A stretch of DNA of 64,000 nt from a virus: the IMG/VR virus record IMGVR_UViG_3300042879_002524, positions 1-64,000 of that record. One strand, written 5' to 3'. The number at the start of each line of letters is the position of its first letter. Within the stretch, counting starts at the first letter, position 1. This document shows, in pieces, positions 43,485 to 52,458 of this stretch. Made by a program: the position numbers and the translations under genes. The notes below the pieces were generated by a model. The model searched no databases. It was not told where the DNA came from and was given only the letters and a program-made list of their open reading frames with translations.

Positions 43485-43937
43485 TTATTTTTTAACTTTA
43501 AATTTAAATTTAGCAATTCCCGGAGACTGTGATATATAACCTTGTATTCTCTGTGAATCTTTATACGGATCCGTACCAATTCTAAAATATAGATATCCAG
43601 CTACTGCACCAGATGATGTTTTGTATAAATCTTTTGTAATTAGTTCAAATCCTTTTTTCTTTGACCAATCAATAATATCCATCATTGTTTGTTTTGCTGT
43701 TGCCGGATCAGCAAATAACATTCGTACGCCGCCTTGATAATCAGTAATCTTATTAACTAATTCTGCTTCTTCTAATTCAGTATTTTCTAATTTAACATCT
43801 AATCCCTGATCAGTCATTTTTTTAATATCAGGTGCAGGTGTTGTTTTCGGTAAATGTACAGATCCTTTTTTATTATTAATTGATGTTTGTTCAGTTAATC
43901 CAAAAAAGTCACGATATAGTTTTTTTAGTTTATTCAT
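43485..43937 (-). CDS. Hypothetical head-region protein with L-T-E site
   Basis: A 150-residue protein beginning MNKLKKLYRDFFGLTE/QTSIN. The basic leader ending in L-T-E could again be a prohead protease site. The body has a helix-rich middle (ELEEAELVNKITDYQGG) and a beta hairpin end (GAVAGYLYFRIGTDPYKDSQR, then FKFKVKK). No named family is recognised. It lies between the bS21 gene and a small head protein, so an internal head role is plausible. Confidence 0.62.
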   Translation of the reverse strand: MNKLKKLYRDFFGLTEQTSINNKKGSVHLPKTTPAPDIKKMTDQGLDVKLENTELEEAELVNKITDYQGGVRMLFADPATAKQTMMDIIDWSKKKGFELITKDLYKTSSGAVAGYLYFRIGTDPYKDSQRIQGYISQSPGIAKFKFKVKK

Positions 43938-43981
43938 TTTATATTACCTTAATAATAAAGTATTTTATACTAATTTCCAAA

Positions 43982-44359
43982 TTATCCAACGCGGAAGTAT
44001 CGGTTTAAATGCTGTCCAATATCTTCATATGCAGCTTCTAATCGTTGCTGTAATTGGTTTATTTCTTTAGAAGTAGCTTCAAATACTTTAAAAGCTTCCG
44101 TTAAACCTTTCGCATGACGACTTACAGTTACATTATCAAACCAGTCTTTATCTTCGGTCATTATTCGTTGTGATTTGTCAACGATACCACGTACGCGTTC
44201 CGTTAAATCTTTTAGTTTTCCACTTCCATATACCGATTCACCTAATGCAGAAAAATTTGCTACATCTTGCATAAACTGGCGTTTTTCTTCTTTTGTTAAT
44301 GCTACTTCTTCTTCGCCAGTCATCATTTCTAAAATTCTTTTTAAATTCGGTGTATTCAT
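43982..44359 (-). CDS. Small helical head protein
   Basis: 125 aa from the ATG at 44359 (MNTPNLKRILEMMTG), with AGGATATA upstream. A longer frame to 44458 runs out of phase through the protease gene and is unlikely. The protein is nearly all helix, with a C-terminal coiled coil (FKVFEATSKEINQLQQRLEAAYED). Directly downstream of gp21, it may be a scaffold core protein like T4 gp67/gp68, though sequence does not prove it. Confidence 0.62.
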   Translation of the reverse strand: MNTPNLKRILEMMTGEEEVALTKEEKRQFMQDVANFSALGESVYGSGKLKDLTERVRGIVDKSQRIMTEDKDWFDNVTVSRHAKGLTEAFKVFEATSKEINQLQQRLEAAYEDIGQHLNRYFRVG

Positions 44360-44360
44360 A

Positions 44361-44990
44361 TTATATCCTACATTTTCCATCTTCACACAATATAGATGTG
44401 ATAATGTTATTAACATTTGCGTATTTATTTGTTGTTTGATTTTTATTAACAGATTCATTCATTGATGTTGGTCGCATAAATGCACCGTGGGTTGATGGAT
44501 TTGATACAAAGTCCCAACATATTAATTCAAAATCCTCTTGAACTTCTACTGCTGACTCGTTACGTAATTCCTTTACAGATCCCAATCCTCGCGATGATAT
44601 TCCCAATGTAATTCCCGCTCGGAACAACTCTTTAAGAATTTTACCAGATGGCGTATCTAATACTTGAACTGTACCATGTAGATCATCACCACTCCACCAA
44701 ATTTTAAGAATATTGTGTGACACATTATTCAAGTTAACTACCGATGATTCTGGATGATCTAATTCACCTAATGCTCTATGTTGATCAATATATTCTCGTT
44801 GATATCTCTGGCACTCTCTATGTAATATGTTTTTAGGATATATTCGTCCATTTTGATTTTTAGCACCAGCTCTTTGTAAAACTCCTTCAACTACAAAACC
44901 ACCTGGTATTCCATATGCAGCCCCATTTGATTCATTTAATGAACCAACCGGTTTAAATGGCATATATTCTACAATTAGTTGTTTTGACAT
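44361..44990 (-). CDS. 21: Prohead protease (T4 gp21-like)
   Basis: A serine protease that matures the head by cutting gp22, gp23 and internal proteins at [LI]-x-E sites; 209 aa (T4 gp21 is 212). The herpesvirus-type fold is evident: GFVVEGVLQRAGAKNQNGR, catalytic H79 in GELDHPES and S132/S133 in LGISSRGLGS. The C-terminal basic tail is probably self-cleaved. It presumably processes the L-x-E leader proteins encoded elsewhere in this window. Confidence 0.94.
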   Translation of the reverse strand: MSKQLIVEYMPFKPVGSLNESNGAAYGIPGGFVVEGVLQRAGAKNQNGRIYPKNILHRECQRYQREYIDQHRALGELDHPESSVVNLNNVSHNILKIWWSGDDLHGTVQVLDTPSGKILKELFRAGITLGISSRGLGSVKELRNESAVEVQEDFELICWDFVSNPSTHGAFMRPTSMNESVNKNQTTNKYANVNNIITSILCEDGKCRI

Positions 44991-44991
44991 A

Positions 44992-45852
44992 TTATTCCCC
45001 TAATGATCTTATTCGTTCTGATATTTTTATTAATCTTTCTGATATTTTTTGTAACGCTTTTGTTGTCGCTGGTCCATATGATGTAGATGTTACACCAGAT
45101 TCTGTTTTTAATTTTGTATTGTAATTAACCAACGTTTCAATTTCAGAAAGTTTTTTTGCAATTTCTTGTATTGTTTTCTTAACTTTAACCGAAGGTTTTA
45201 TATCTTCAGATTTAAAGTTTCGATAACTTTCAATTAACTGTTCATATTTTGTTTCTATCACTTCATTAACAGTTAATGTTTTATGTTTTTTAGTAGCAGT
45301 ACCTGGTTTTCCTACTAAATTTTTTGATGGATATTCATAATCAGAATGTTGCCAATCTTTACCATCAACTGCAAATGGAAATTTAGAATTATATTCTTCT
45401 TCCTCAGACTCAGGTTTTTGATACTGATCGTTATCTGTAAATGGATCGAATTTATATGTTGGTGGGGTATTTACTGATTCATATCTAGCTTGTTTACCAC
45501 GCCATTTGCCTGGTTTAGCAAAAGCAGCTGGTGTATTAAATCCAGCAACTCCCCCAGTTGTTGACATTTCATCCAATGAAATATTATGATCGATAATTTC
45601 AATATTTTGTTTAATAAACGTGTCATATAGATCTTGTATTTCTTCTCCATTAAATGAAGCATATACATTAGATCCATATGTAGTAATTTCATTAAAACTT
45701 CTAGCAATATCCGCATATGTTTCTAAAGCTCGTTTAGCATCACGTACTGCTACTTCGATGTAGTTTGGCTCATCTAAACTAGACTTTAAATTTTCATGAA
45801 CTGAATTTAATTCTAAAAATTTATCTTCAATTTCTTTAAGAAATGACCTCAT
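44992..45852 (-). CDS. Conserved head-region protein, 286 aa
   Basis: I cannot name it. MRSFLKEIEDKFLELNSVH starts a helical N-terminus that contains an L-K-E site. The central DEMSTTGGVAGFNTPAAFAK segment is, to my recollection, recurrent in head proteins of marine T4-like phages. A long disordered, charged stretch (about 120-190) is followed by helices to the C-terminus. It sits between gp21 and the 284-aa gene, overlapping the latter by 4 nt. A scaffold or internal role is likely. Confidence 0.6.
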   Translation of the reverse strand: MRSFLKEIEDKFLELNSVHENLKSSLDEPNYIEVAVRDAKRALETYADIARSFNEITTYGSNVYASFNGEEIQDLYDTFIKQNIEIIDHNISLDEMSTTGGVAGFNTPAAFAKPGKWRGKQARYESVNTPPTYKFDPFTDNDQYQKPESEEEEYNSKFPFAVDGKDWQHSDYEYPSKNLVGKPGTATKKHKTLTVNEVIETKYEQLIESYRNFKSEDIKPSVKVKKTIQEIAKKLSEIETLVNYNTKLKTESGVTSTSYGPATTKALQKISERLIKISERIRSLGE

Positions 45853-46703
45853 GAATGAATCCCTTTTAATTCGTCTATCAAATCAAAATAACGAAGTAAT
45901 GATAAAATATGTGATTCTTTAATAGATTTCATTGTTTCAACATTACATAACATTTCAGATAGTTTTGTTACTTTTATTTTAGTAGCAGGATCTGAGATAT
46001 GCTTTGCTTGTGCAGCTAAATCTTTTTTAATAACAGGAATAACATGTTGTATATATTCCTTTAAAGCAGTAGTATCATTAACATTTGTAATATATTTGTT
46101 TAATAAACGTTTCTGAGATTCGGATAATACTGAATATTTTTTATTAAATTTATCTACTAACATTTGATATGCTAACAAACGCATATCCTTAGATTGTGAT
46201 TCAAATGTTTCGAGTATATTGTCTTTTTTTACATGGGTACGTTGTTCTGATATTAATCCATGTGTAATAATTACATTTTTACATTCTAGCAATTGTTTTG
46301 GATTATGAGTTTCATCATGTTCGAACAACATGTTAATAGATGCTAAAACTTTGTAATTATTGATATGCATTTTTGCCATATCTGAAAAAACAAATTTTTC
46401 TGAAATTTCTTTTACTAAATTATATCGTTGTCGCTTTAATGCACTTTGATTTAATTTAGAGTGTGCAGATTTTACTGTACGTACATAATCTAATGCCTGA
46501 GCTTCACTTTTAAATTGCTCTTTAATTAACGTGTTATACAAATGCAATTCTTTTGCTAATTCAGTATTACGTCCAAAGTATTTTTTAATTATATCAATTG
46601 TAACCGATTTATCAGAAGATAATGTTTCAGATGTTAATTTTCTTACTAACATTTCAAATAAAATACCCGTATTTTTATATTTCGAATGTTTTAATTTTTT
46701 CAT
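45849..46703 (-). CDS. Conserved helical protein between portal and protease genes
   Basis: A 284-residue, mostly helical basic protein. LKHSKYKNTGILFEMLVRKL near the start is a motif I recall in proteins found just downstream of portal genes in T4-like marine phages; their function is unknown to me. The rest contains helix-rich text (LHLYNTLIKEQFKSEAQAL, then SVLSESQKRLLNKYITNV). It may help portal or prohead assembly. It overlaps the next gene by 4 nt. Confidence 0.62.
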   Translation of the reverse strand: MKKLKHSKYKNTGILFEMLVRKLTSETLSSDKSVTIDIIKKYFGRNTELAKELHLYNTLIKEQFKSEAQALDYVRTVKSAHSKLNQSALKRQRYNLVKEISEKFVFSDMAKMHINNYKVLASINMLFEHDETHNPKQLLECKNVIITHGLISEQRTHVKKDNILETFESQSKDMRLLAYQMLVDKFNKKYSVLSESQKRLLNKYITNVNDTTALKEYIQHVIPVIKKDLAAQAKHISDPATKIKVTKLSEMLCNVETMKSIKESHILSLLRYFDLIDELKGIHS

Positions 46704-46731
46704 GTTTTATACGTTGCCCCGAATCTTTTAA

Positions 46732-46739
46732 ATAAATAT
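46732..46739 (-). promoter_or_regulatory. ATATTTAT upstream element (candidate late promoter)
   Basis: Sense ATATTTATTTAAAAG, 29 nt before the ATG at 46703 and within the short gap after the portal stop. Confidence 0.43.
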
Positions 46740-46747
46740 GTTTATAA

Positions 46748-48580
46748 TTATAAAATGTTATTTTCATCTAGTATAGTTCCAGAATCTTCATCTTGTTTAT
46801 TATTAGAATTTAATGTCTCAGTTATAATAGATACACTATTTCCTTTTACAGACTGTAATTTTTTTACAAAACTTTCAACGGCAATTGTAGAACTATTCCG
46901 GAAATTTGGATCTGGCTGAAATGCTGTTTTTTGATTTTCAGGATCAAACGCTTGATCGATTTCTTTTTTACCAGTAACATCCCAACCAAACGCGTTTTTA
47001 TGCTGACCTGATTTAATTCCTTCTTTTGGACGACCGCCTTTGTCTTTTTCTTCAACTTCATTAGATGACATATGAACCGTTGCTAGATCGTGTGGAGTTC
47101 CAAATGATACACCTGTTATTGCCGGATCATTACCTTCTTGTTCAATCTGATTTTGTCGGAATCTTAATTTAAGATCTTCAATAACATTGGTTCTTTCTTG
47201 TAACCATTGTTCTTCGGACATATTAAATATAAATTCGTAAATGTATTGATCTGATACTAATTTTGAATCTTTCATTGCGTTTGCTAATGTTATCTTTTCA
47301 TTCATTAACGCAACTTTTTGTTGATCATAAATAATAGATGGAGCTGTTAATTGTAATTCAAAACCGACTAAATCCTCTCCTTCAAATCCTTGAGCGTACA
47401 AATGCACAATTGCAATTTTAGTTAATTCAGAAATTACAATTTTTTGTATTCGTTCAATAGTTCTAGCAAAACGAATATCCATTGATGCTAATGTAGATTT
47501 TCCTTCAACTGCTTCTGCATATCCTAAGAATGGTTTAGGTATTTTTAAAGCAGCCATCATTTTGTCTTTGATGTATTCAATATCATCCATTCCAGTAAAT
47601 GTCATACCTGGTAATGTATCTATTTGCGTAGATGACTGTCCTCCTCGAACTGGTAAGTAATAATCTTCCAACATGTTATTAAGATTAAAACGTAAATTGT
47701 AATTACCTGTTTGTGGATCGATATGTGGAATTTTTTTCATTTTATTGATAATTTGTTCCATGAAAGAATCAACTTCATTTGGTGGAATATTACCAATATC
47801 TATTTTGAAAATACGTTTTTCAGGTGCTCGCATAATACGATGTATTAGCATAGCATCTTCCATCATCATTAATTTCTGAAACTCTTTACGAGCTCCTTCG
47901 AGCATAGATCTACCATATGGTAAAAAATTTGAATCGGATAACATACGAAAATGTGCAATTTCAAACACATCATATTTCATTTGTTCCGATGCAATATTTT
48001 TAAATTTAATTTCATACTCACCAGTAGCTTCATTATATTCTTCCCAACGTTCCATTTCATAACTAGAAAATGGACGAGCATTGATAATTCCATACTCTTC
48101 AGCAATATCTAATTTTAAAAAGAAATCACCATATTTAGTTAAATTACGTATCCATGCCCATAAATTAAATTCAATGTTCAATACATCATAAAATAAATTA
48201 TATAATATTTTTTGAATGTTCGATTTATTAGATTTAATTGTTAAAATTTCACCAAACTGATCGGCTAATGTAGATTCGTCAGAATAAATATCTAATGCTG
48301 AATGTATAATTGGATCTTTATCCATCATTTCATAATCAGCATAAAGTTGCATACGATTCTGATGCATATAATAGTTAGAATCATATCCACCCATTCCACC
48401 TACACGATGTTTATTAGCACCATGCAGTCTAGTATATCTGTCGGCTATTTTACTTTGACCTAAATTACCAGAGCTCTGTAATCTATTGGTATCTACAATT
48501 CGTAATTGGTCTTTACCATATGCACGGACAATTACATTAGTAGTAAATAGATTTTGTAAACGTTTTCTTAATGACGCCAT
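46748..48580 (-). CDS. 20: Portal protein (T4 gp20-like)
   Basis: The dodecameric portal through which DNA is packaged, 610 aa (T4 gp20 is 524). Conserved portal text is present: MQLYADYEMMDKDPIIHSALDI, then DESTLADQFGEIL, PYGRSMLEGARKEFQKL and KIPKPFLGYAEAVEGKSTL. The C-terminal 100 residues are hydrophilic and likely disordered. It directly follows the large terminase gene. AAAAAGAAAAT precedes the ATG. Confidence 0.94.
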   Translation of the reverse strand: MASLRKRLQNLFTTNVIVRAYGKDQLRIVDTNRLQSSGNLGQSKIADRYTRLHGANKHRVGGMGGYDSNYYMHQNRMQLYADYEMMDKDPIIHSALDIYSDESTLADQFGEILTIKSNKSNIQKILYNLFYDVLNIEFNLWAWIRNLTKYGDFFLKLDIAEEYGIINARPFSSYEMERWEEYNEATGEYEIKFKNIASEQMKYDVFEIAHFRMLSDSNFLPYGRSMLEGARKEFQKLMMMEDAMLIHRIMRAPEKRIFKIDIGNIPPNEVDSFMEQIINKMKKIPHIDPQTGNYNLRFNLNNMLEDYYLPVRGGQSSTQIDTLPGMTFTGMDDIEYIKDKMMAALKIPKPFLGYAEAVEGKSTLASMDIRFARTIERIQKIVISELTKIAIVHLYAQGFEGEDLVGFELQLTAPSIIYDQQKVALMNEKITLANAMKDSKLVSDQYIYEFIFNMSEEQWLQERTNVIEDLKLRFRQNQIEQEGNDPAITGVSFGTPHDLATVHMSSNEVEEKDKGGRPKEGIKSGQHKNAFGWDVTGKKEIDQAFDPENQKTAFQPDPNFRNSSTIAVESFVKKLQSVKGNSVSIITETLNSNNKQDEDSGTILDENNIL

Positions 48581-48594
48581 ATTTTCTTTTTAAT

Positions 48595-48602
48595 ATAAAT
48601 AT
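48595..48602 (-). promoter_or_regulatory. ATATTTAT upstream element (candidate late promoter)
   Basis: The sense strand reads TTATATTTATATTAAAAAG, 15 nt before the portal ATG at 48580. Confidence 0.45.
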
Positions 48603-48627
48603 AACTAGTTTTAGATCTACTTGTTTT

Positions 48628-50208
48628 TTATCGAATAAGCCAAGTTAAATCTTGATCGCCATCGCCTGGATTCCAATTCCATCCACTATCTTTTTGAGAT
48701 GTTTTACCGGTATAAATAACTGTATCAGTTTTTTGAAATGATGATAAAGCTCGTTTATTTAAATCAATTCCTTGTTGACGTAGTTTTAGCGCGGTGTCTC
48801 GTAACCAAAGTGTGATAGCAAATGCCATAACTAAATCGTCATTATATCCTTGTTGTGATTGTGCTTTACCATTTAACCAAATAAACACTAATAGTTCTTG
48901 TATAAGCCTTTTACTACGAATAATAGGGGTTTTTTGACGCATATACATTTCTAAGGCAGATATCATTAATGGTCGTGTTCTGGATGTTGTAGACACACCT
49001 GGTACCATTTGTGTTTTATCTTTCATATCATAACCTTTACGAAGTTGTACATCAGCATCAGTATATCCATCGTCTTTGTATGTATAATGTAAATTTTGAT
49101 ATCCTCGATCTAATGCTGGCTGTATTGCTGCCCAACCAATATTTGCATTTTCTATTGCTAGCAATGCATTATTCCATTCCGTAGCTACAGTTACAAGCAT
49201 ATTACCAAATTCATTCGGTGGAATTTTACCTTTATATTCGGCAACTTGACGTACTGATTCTACATCAAATATTTGAAAAGTAGAAAAGTCAGCTCCATCG
49301 CCTCGCGCGACGTCAGCTACTACTATATAATCACGTGCGTAGTCTGGATATTCCCAAACCCAATAATTGCCATCAAACCCACGTTTTTCTATTGGATCTG
49401 AACAATTTGCATCATATTCTAATAATAATGGACCATCAACAACAGTATGTCCCGAACTTACAAAGTCACAATCACATTCTTGTGCAGCTCCCCGTTCACC
49501 TAAAAGCTGTGTTTGTTCATTACGCCATTGCTGATCTCGTTCTGGATGCACTGTCCAATGCAGTTTAATTGTGTGAAAGCCATTAATATCAGCTTCAGCA
49601 TCTGCCCATGTTTGATGAAACCAGTTACCAACGCCATTGGGTGTAGATAATACAATAGCACCACCACCCGTTGATAGAGTTGCTTGTGATGCTATCCATA
49701 TTTCTTCAATGTTTCTAATAAAAGCAGCCTCATCCACAATTAATAATGATAATGCTTCTGATCGAGCTCCGGTGGTTGCTGATGATACTGCTTTAATCTG
49801 CGAACCATTTTTAAATTTTAAAGACAATTTATTGTCTGCTTCAACTGTACCTTTAAGCCAACTTGGTAAATTGTCATGCATCACTCGCACTTTAGTTACT
49901 AAGTTTTTTGCTACTTCTTGCGTAGTGGCAATAACAAGCACATTGAAATCTTCTGCAAATAACATGCTCCATAAAGCAAAGCCAGCTGATAATGTTGATA
50001 TACCTAACTGCCGAGATTTTAAAATAACATTGTATCGATTATCTCGCAATTCAGTTAATGAATCTTCCTGAAATGGAAACAGATTAAATTTAATCTTACC
50101 CCGTTTTGGATGTTGGATATAACAATAATTACGCATAAAGAATACAGGATCTTTAGCACACATCATGTACTGTTGCTGTATTATTTGCTTTATGTTAGGT
50201 TGCGACAT
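48628..50208 (-). CDS. 17: Terminase large subunit (T4 gp17-like)
   Basis: The packaging motor, 526 aa (T4 gp17 is 610). ATPase: Walker A SRQLGIST at 65-72 and Walker B LLIVDEAAF at about 155-163. Nuclease: D299 in VVADVARGDGAD, further acidic residues, and a C-terminal NDDLVMAFAITLW motif. The motif order is standard. It abuts the membrane protein gene at 50209-50589, with no intergenic gap. I see no certain small terminase gene in the window. Confidence 0.95.
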   Translation of the reverse strand: MSQPNIKQIIQQQYMMCAKDPVFFMRNYCYIQHPKRGKIKFNLFPFQEDSLTELRDNRYNVILKSRQLGISTLSAGFALWSMLFAEDFNVLVIATTQEVAKNLVTKVRVMHDNLPSWLKGTVEADNKLSLKFKNGSQIKAVSSATTGARSEALSLLIVDEAAFIRNIEEIWIASQATLSTGGGAIVLSTPNGVGNWFHQTWADAEADINGFHTIKLHWTVHPERDQQWRNEQTQLLGERGAAQECDCDFVSSGHTVVDGPLLLEYDANCSDPIEKRGFDGNYWVWEYPDYARDYIVVADVARGDGADFSTFQIFDVESVRQVAEYKGKIPPNEFGNMLVTVATEWNNALLAIENANIGWAAIQPALDRGYQNLHYTYKDDGYTDADVQLRKGYDMKDKTQMVPGVSTTSRTRPLMISALEMYMRQKTPIIRSKRLIQELLVFIWLNGKAQSQQGYNDDLVMAFAITLWLRDTALKLRQQGIDLNKRALSSFQKTDTVIYTGKTSQKDSGWNWNPGDGDQDLTWLIR

Positions 50209-50589
50209 TTATTTTAAATATTGATTGATAATTACGCCAGTAAATAACGTAGTTAAAATACCACTACCAAACCAAATTGCTTTATTATCAAACCATTTTG
50301 GCTGTAAACGCTTTTCTCGTTCAACATATAAATTTATATTTTTCTGTAATAAATCTATTTGTTGTGTTTTATATGATAATTGTATTGAATCTAATTCAAT
50401 TAATTTACTTTGTTTATCAATTAAAAATTCTTGTTCTATTATGATATTATCATTTATATCAATAACTTTGTAAAGTGAATCGAGTGTAAATGAAATATCT
50501 AATATTTCTTGTTCCGTAAAACAAGTATCATCAACTTCTTGTGCAAAGCAAGAAATGGGAAATATTAATAATAATAATAAACGTTTCAT
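50209..50589 (-). CDS. Secreted/anchored coiled-coil protein, spanin-like
   Basis: 126 aa. An N-terminal signal (MKRLLLLLIFPISCFAQ) is followed by a coiled-coil-like region (about 45-98) and a C-terminal membrane helix (WFGSGILTTLFTGVIINQYL, about 104-123). FAQ suits signal-peptidase cleavage in Bacteroidota. Alternatively C14 in ISC could be lipidated, giving a lipoprotein with a C-terminal TM, the layout of unimolecular spanins such as T1 gp11 (about 130 aa). The lipobox is imperfect (Pro at -3). Function in lysis is inference. Confidence 0.55.
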   Translation of the reverse strand: MKRLLLLLIFPISCFAQEVDDTCFTEQEILDISFTLDSLYKVIDINDNIIIEQEFLIDKQSKLIELDSIQLSYKTQQIDLLQKNINLYVEREKRLQPKWFDNKAIWFGSGILTTLFTGVIINQYLK

Positions 50590-50591
50590 AA

Positions 50592-50936
50592 CTATTTCTT
50601 TTTAGGTTTACGACCTCTGCGTGTTTTATTTAAAATATTTTCTTTTGCAGCTTGTACCGTTTTAGCTTCTTCTACAACAATATTTTCTTTTTCATGTTTT
50701 AACTCTTCAATTGTCTGTTCATGTTGTTCAATTTCTGTTTTAACAGATTCTCGTTGTTCTTCTATAACATCAACTTTACCTTGCAATTGATTAACTTGTT
50801 GCGTGTTGTCATCAATTTGTTTTTTTAGTTTATCCGATTTTTTATCAGAATTTCGACGCGATGTTACTGCAAATATTCCGATAATTGCAATAATTGCTCC
50901 TACTAGTATTGCCCAATATTTTTTAATCATTTTCAT
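50592..50936 (-). CDS. Membrane-anchored coiled-coil protein
   Basis: 114 aa from the ATG at 50936, which follows GGAG by six bases; an earlier in-frame ATG at 50948 lies on that site. There is one N-terminal membrane helix (WAILVGAIIAIIGIFAV), then a long coiled coil (about 35-95) and a very basic tail (TRRGRKPKKK). It resembles inner-membrane spanin or holin-like accessories in layout only. It overlaps the upstream gene by 14 nt and ends just before the spanin-like gene. Confidence 0.55.
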   Translation of the reverse strand: MKMIKKYWAILVGAIIAIIGIFAVTSRRNSDKKSDKLKKQIDDNTQQVNQLQGKVDVIEEQRESVKTEIEQHEQTIEELKHEKENIVVEEAKTVQAAKENILNKTRRGRKPKKK

Positions 50937-51570
50937 TTGTTTCTCCATTTAATTTTGTTAAAAAGTTTTCTTTAAATTTATCAAATTGTTTTTGTATTGT
51001 TTCTTCAAATTCCTCAGAAGTCATACGAGCTGACCATGATTCTTTTTCGCCGGCCGAATTTGTTACGAATTCAGATGCTTGAGTATATGCTTGTTTTAAC
51101 ATAGCAACATCTCGTTCTGCAGAAGCTAACCAAGCTAAGGCATTTTCACGAATTTTTGTCTGTTCATATTCTGTATATTTGCCAGATTTTTTTAATTCAT
51201 GTTCCATTTCAACCACACAATCAAAACACATTCCATGTATTTTTTGCATTTTTTGATCTATGGGATGTTTACCTAAACATGTACATGTTTCTTTACGGCA
51301 ATTAGGAAATGAACGAACTTCGTCTCGAACTTCTTGCAATACATCACTGCTTTTTGTTTTTTTAATTCGAAACCCATCTCGTTGTTCGATTACATGGGTA
51401 ATTCCGGTTGCAGAATCAGTTTCTTCCCAAACGTCTCCTATTAAACGTTTTCGATTTTTTTCAGCAGTTTCATTTGCATCAGAAAATCCAATGGTCTTTT
51501 TTGTTTGAAACTTGTGATTACCTTCCAACATTTGTTGAACGGCTTTAATGTTTTGTAACTTTTTTGACAT
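50923..51570 (-). CDS. Conserved Cys-cluster protein, 215 aa
   Basis: A hydrophilic helical protein. MSKKLQNIKAVQQMLEG and EETDSATGITHVIEQRDGF are, as far as I recall, recurrent in T4-like marine phages near terminase genes. The Cys set CRKETCTCLGKHP, then GMCFDCVVEM, could bind Zn. The C-terminal half is coiled coil (KENFLTKLNGET end). It precedes gp17 in the transcript, the place of a small terminase in T4, but I see no helix-turn-helix proof. Confidence 0.6.
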   Translation of the reverse strand: MSKKLQNIKAVQQMLEGNHKFQTKKTIGFSDANETAEKNRKRLIGDVWEETDSATGITHVIEQRDGFRIKKTKSSDVLQEVRDEVRSFPNCRKETCTCLGKHPIDQKMQKIHGMCFDCVVEMEHELKKSGKYTEYEQTKIRENALAWLASAERDVAMLKQAYTQASEFVTNSAGEKESWSARMTSEEFEETIQKQFDKFKENFLTKLNGETNEND

Positions 51571-51574
51571 ATAA

Positions 51575-52429
51575 CTATTTTTTAGATTCTTTTTCTGAGC
51601 CTAATCTTTCTAATTTATTAATTGCGTATGTACGTAATAATTGGAAGAAGTTTTTAGAATCATCATATTCTAATTCATTGGTTGCTAATTTAATTACATT
51701 AGCAATTGCTTTGATTTTTTCTACTGTACCAGGCATCATTTTTAATGATTGAACAAAACGATCGGTATCCATTGTTTTTTTAGTTTCTGGATCGACTTCT
51801 GGTTCAGGTGTTGTTTCGGCTGTAGCAGGCTCTTCAGTTGGTGTTGCAGCAGTTGGATCGGCAGCAGGTGTGGGTGTTGCAGTCATATCTGGTGCTGCAG
51901 CAGGTGTTGCAGTAGGTGTTGCAGTCGTATCAGTAGCTTCTGGTGCTTCTGGTTCGGTTGGTGTTGCTTCTGGTTCTTCTGTCGGCTGTTCTTCGTCAGT
52001 TGGTGGTGTTGCTTGTTCTGCTAATACTTTGTTAATTTTTCTTCGAATATATTCACGAACAATTTGTTCTTTTTGTTCTCGAGTTAAATTTTCAATTTTA
52101 TCTTTTAACACATCCGCAGTTTCTTTTTCTTCTTTTTCAGAACGTTTATTTAGTCGTTTTGCTGCAGTTTTAGGATCATACTCACCATCTTCAATTTTTG
52201 TATAAAGACGATCATCAGCATCATACTTAATATCCAATTTACCAGTATCAACAACTTCTTTATCCGTTTTACGTAATACACCTAATTGTTTATCTTTGGT
52301 AGATTTTGGATTTAATCCTCCATCTTTATCATCCATTGTATAATCTTTAAGATCTTTACGAGCTTTTGGTTTTTGTGATTTTTCTAGATCTTTTGGAGCT
52401 TTATACTTGCTTTTATGTTTTTGAGCCAT
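51575..52429 (-). CDS. Acidic Pro/Thr/Ala-rich disordered protein
   Basis: A 284-residue protein. Lys-rich N-terminal 60 residues, then helices (about 85-140) ending in VREYIRRKINKVLAE, are followed by a long low-complexity region (TPPTDEEQPTEEPEATPTEP style, about 140-215). A helical C-terminus follows (MPGTVEKIKAIANVIKL). The L-A-E at the helix end might be a protease site. Disordered linkers like this occur in phage internal or scaffold proteins; function unknown. Confidence 0.6.
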   Translation of the reverse strand: MAQKHKSKYKAPKDLEKSQKPKARKDLKDYTMDDKDGGLNPKSTKDKQLGVLRKTDKEVVDTGKLDIKYDADDRLYTKIEDGEYDPKTAAKRLNKRSEKEEKETADVLKDKIENLTREQKEQIVREYIRRKINKVLAEQATPPTDEEQPTEEPEATPTEPEAPEATDTTATPTATPAAAPDMTATPTPAADPTAATPTEEPATAETTPEPEVDPETKKTMDTDRFVQSLKMMPGTVEKIKAIANVIKLATNELEYDDSKNFFQLLRTYAINKLERLGSEKESKK

Positions 52430-52450
52430 TTTAAATTATCCTATTTTTAT

Positions 52451-52458
52451 ATAAATAT
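52451..52458 (-). promoter_or_regulatory. ATATTTAT upstream element (candidate late promoter)
   Basis: The sense strand reads TGATATTTATATAAAAATAG, with TGA closing the 831-aa gene, 22 nt before the ATG at 52429. Confidence 0.45.

Noticed and set aside
49637-50071. 144-codon plus-strand open frame inside the terminase gene
   Set aside because: It lies wholly antisense to a gene with clear motifs and matches nothing recognisable.
51749-52205. Trp/Cys/Ser-rich plus-strand open frames
   Set aside because: They arise from reading the Thr/Ala/Pro/Glu low-complexity region backwards.
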